The notes under the pieces were generated by a model that was given only the letters and a program-made list of their open reading frames with translations, had not been told where the DNA came from and made no database searches. From Clostridiales bacterium (GTDB lineage Bacteria > Bacillota > Clostridia > Oscillospirales > Oscillospiraceae), in contig CABIXV010000002.1 in assembly GCA_902362775.1 (NCBI GenBank), forward strand, positions 249,679-313,678: a stretch of 64,000 nucleotides of DNA. The letters run 5' to 3'. Positions within the stretch are counted from its first letter, which is position 1. Each line of letters begins with the position of its first letter. Positions 63,502 to 64,000 of this stretch are shown here, in pieces. The position numbers and the translations under genes are program-made.

Positions 63502-63868
63502 GACAGAATCAGCCTTCTGTCATAATAGGATAAGGTGTTAAAAATGCTGCCTTGTCCATTAACACTTGGAAGGATGACAAAATCAGCCTTCTGTCCCAAA
63601 AAATTGAGAGGAAAAGGCTGATACATCCATTACATAACAATAATCATATCAGGGGAAGGCCGAAAAAGCAAGTGTTTTTGCCTTCCAAGGCATGAAAATC
63701 AGGACCGACGAATCCATTTTTTCGCCGGCCTGTGTTTCCATGCCCATGATTTGACAAAAAGTCGCTCTCCAGAGCGGCTTTTTTATTTTTTCCGCCCCAT
63801 GAAGCGGCTATTGAGGACAAAAGGGCCGCTCTCCCCGACCTTATCCAGAACAGAAGGCTGATTCTGTC
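63502..63868. repeat. Three copies of a 19-20 base repeat beside the recombinase, one inverted
   Basis: GACAGAATCAGCCTTCTGTC at 63502-63521; a direct copy with one change at 63576-63595; an inverted copy (19 exact bases) at 63850-63868. Each unit is itself a dyad, GACAGAA-N6-TTCTGTC. Between the outer inverted copies lie about 330 bases with a terminator-like hairpin. The size and dyad form fit tyrosine recombinase sites. Confidence 0.65.
63759..63790 (+). terminator. Terminator-like hairpin inside the repeat-bounded segment
   Basis: AAGTCGCTCT / AGAGCGGCTT with one G-T pair (63759-63780) is followed by T4-A-T5. It points along the plus strand toward the next gene. Confidence 0.6.
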
Positions 63869-63943
63869 CCGAAGGTCAAGAAGCCCTTGTAGGCTGGGCC
63901 TTTTTGTCCCGTGCGGAAAGGGGATGAGGATATTCGGAAAACG

Positions 63944-64000
63944 ATGCATCAGTTGTGTCGGCAAACGGGCCGTGAGGAACTACTGGATCAGTGGCACCCC
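63944..64000 (+). CDS. Partial gene, possible zinc-ribbon repeat protein
   Basis: Only the first 19 codons are visible: MHQLCRQTGREELLDQWHP. The LLDQWHP ending matches the start of treble-clef zinc-ribbon repeats (LxxEWHPxKN...) found in DUF4379-type proteins. The start could also be a GTG at 63911. The gene continues past the window. Confidence 0.4.
   Translation, partial: MHQLCRQTGREELLDQWHP

Noticed and set aside
63644..63964. 106-residue minus-strand frame after the tyrosine recombinase.
   Set aside because: It crosses the repeat copies and a terminator hairpin, has no ribosome site and no recognisable domain.

Overview
The window looks like a chromosome segment of a spore-forming, gut-type Clostridia bacterium of the Oscillospiraceae (Flavonifractor/Lawsonibacter/Intestinimonas-like). 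The grounds are GC-rich core genes with Gram-positive ribosome binding sites, SpoIID-like and peptidoglycan-binding spore-type proteins, a YerC/TrpR-like repressor, Hsp33, Der and PlsY/GpsA, and mobile elements of the TnpV/TnpW/large serine recombinase type. Species is inference only.

Region 1 (1-5.0 kb, minus strand) is an AT-richer operon: sodium/solute symporter, 33-residue membrane peptide, two paralogous ATC-hydrolase-family proteins, a cysteine desulfidase-like protein and an M20 amidohydrolase cut by the window edge. Together they read as uptake of a thiazoline or N-acylated cysteine compound and its conversion to cysteine, then pyruvate, ammonia and sulfide. Region 2 (5.2-14.5 kb, minus strand) is a metal-handling island: a two-subunit ABC transporter of the siderophore type, a TetR regulator with its own operator, an unusual P1B-like ATPase with DUF6110 and a 26-residue peptide, an AraC regulator, a GMxCxxC metallochaperone and a broken ZIP transporter. 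Three near-identical palindromes (GTTAG-N6-CTAAC) mark three of its promoters.

Region 3 (about 14.6-36.3 kb) holds two nested mobile elements. The outer mobilizable element begins with an SOS-box-like promoter and carries a sigma-like regulator, a frameshifted ATPase, MobC, a relaxase with an early stop, a membrane-protein gene nested inside the relaxase gene, and a large serine recombinase gene. That recombinase gene is cut after codon 30 by a second element of 15.29 kb (19334-34623), which has its own serine recombinase, TnpV, TnpW, sigma and XRE regulators, a ParM/ParR-like partition pair preceded by three 49-base dyads, a MobA/MobL relaxase, several decayed genes and, as cargo, a membrane protein plus a complete type III restriction-modification system.

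Region 4 (36.3-40 kb) is a decayed zone: LysR gene, IS3-type relics, the C-terminal end of an FtsK-like translocase, two genes with amber codons, and tRNA-Pro(GGG). Region 5 (40.1-58 kb) is mostly core: spore/peptidoglycan proteins, gpsA, plsY, der, a radical-SAM DUF512 protein, an NSS transporter, an alanyl-tRNA editing protein, a CmpB-like membrane protein, a membrane-anchored XRE protein, an ECF sigma/anti-sigma pair, yerC-like, methyltransferase and hslO. Region 6 (58-64 kb) holds a 1365-residue protein with eight DUF11-type repeats, a tyrosine recombinase, and three copies of a 19-20 base repeat in both orientations just downstream of the recombinase.
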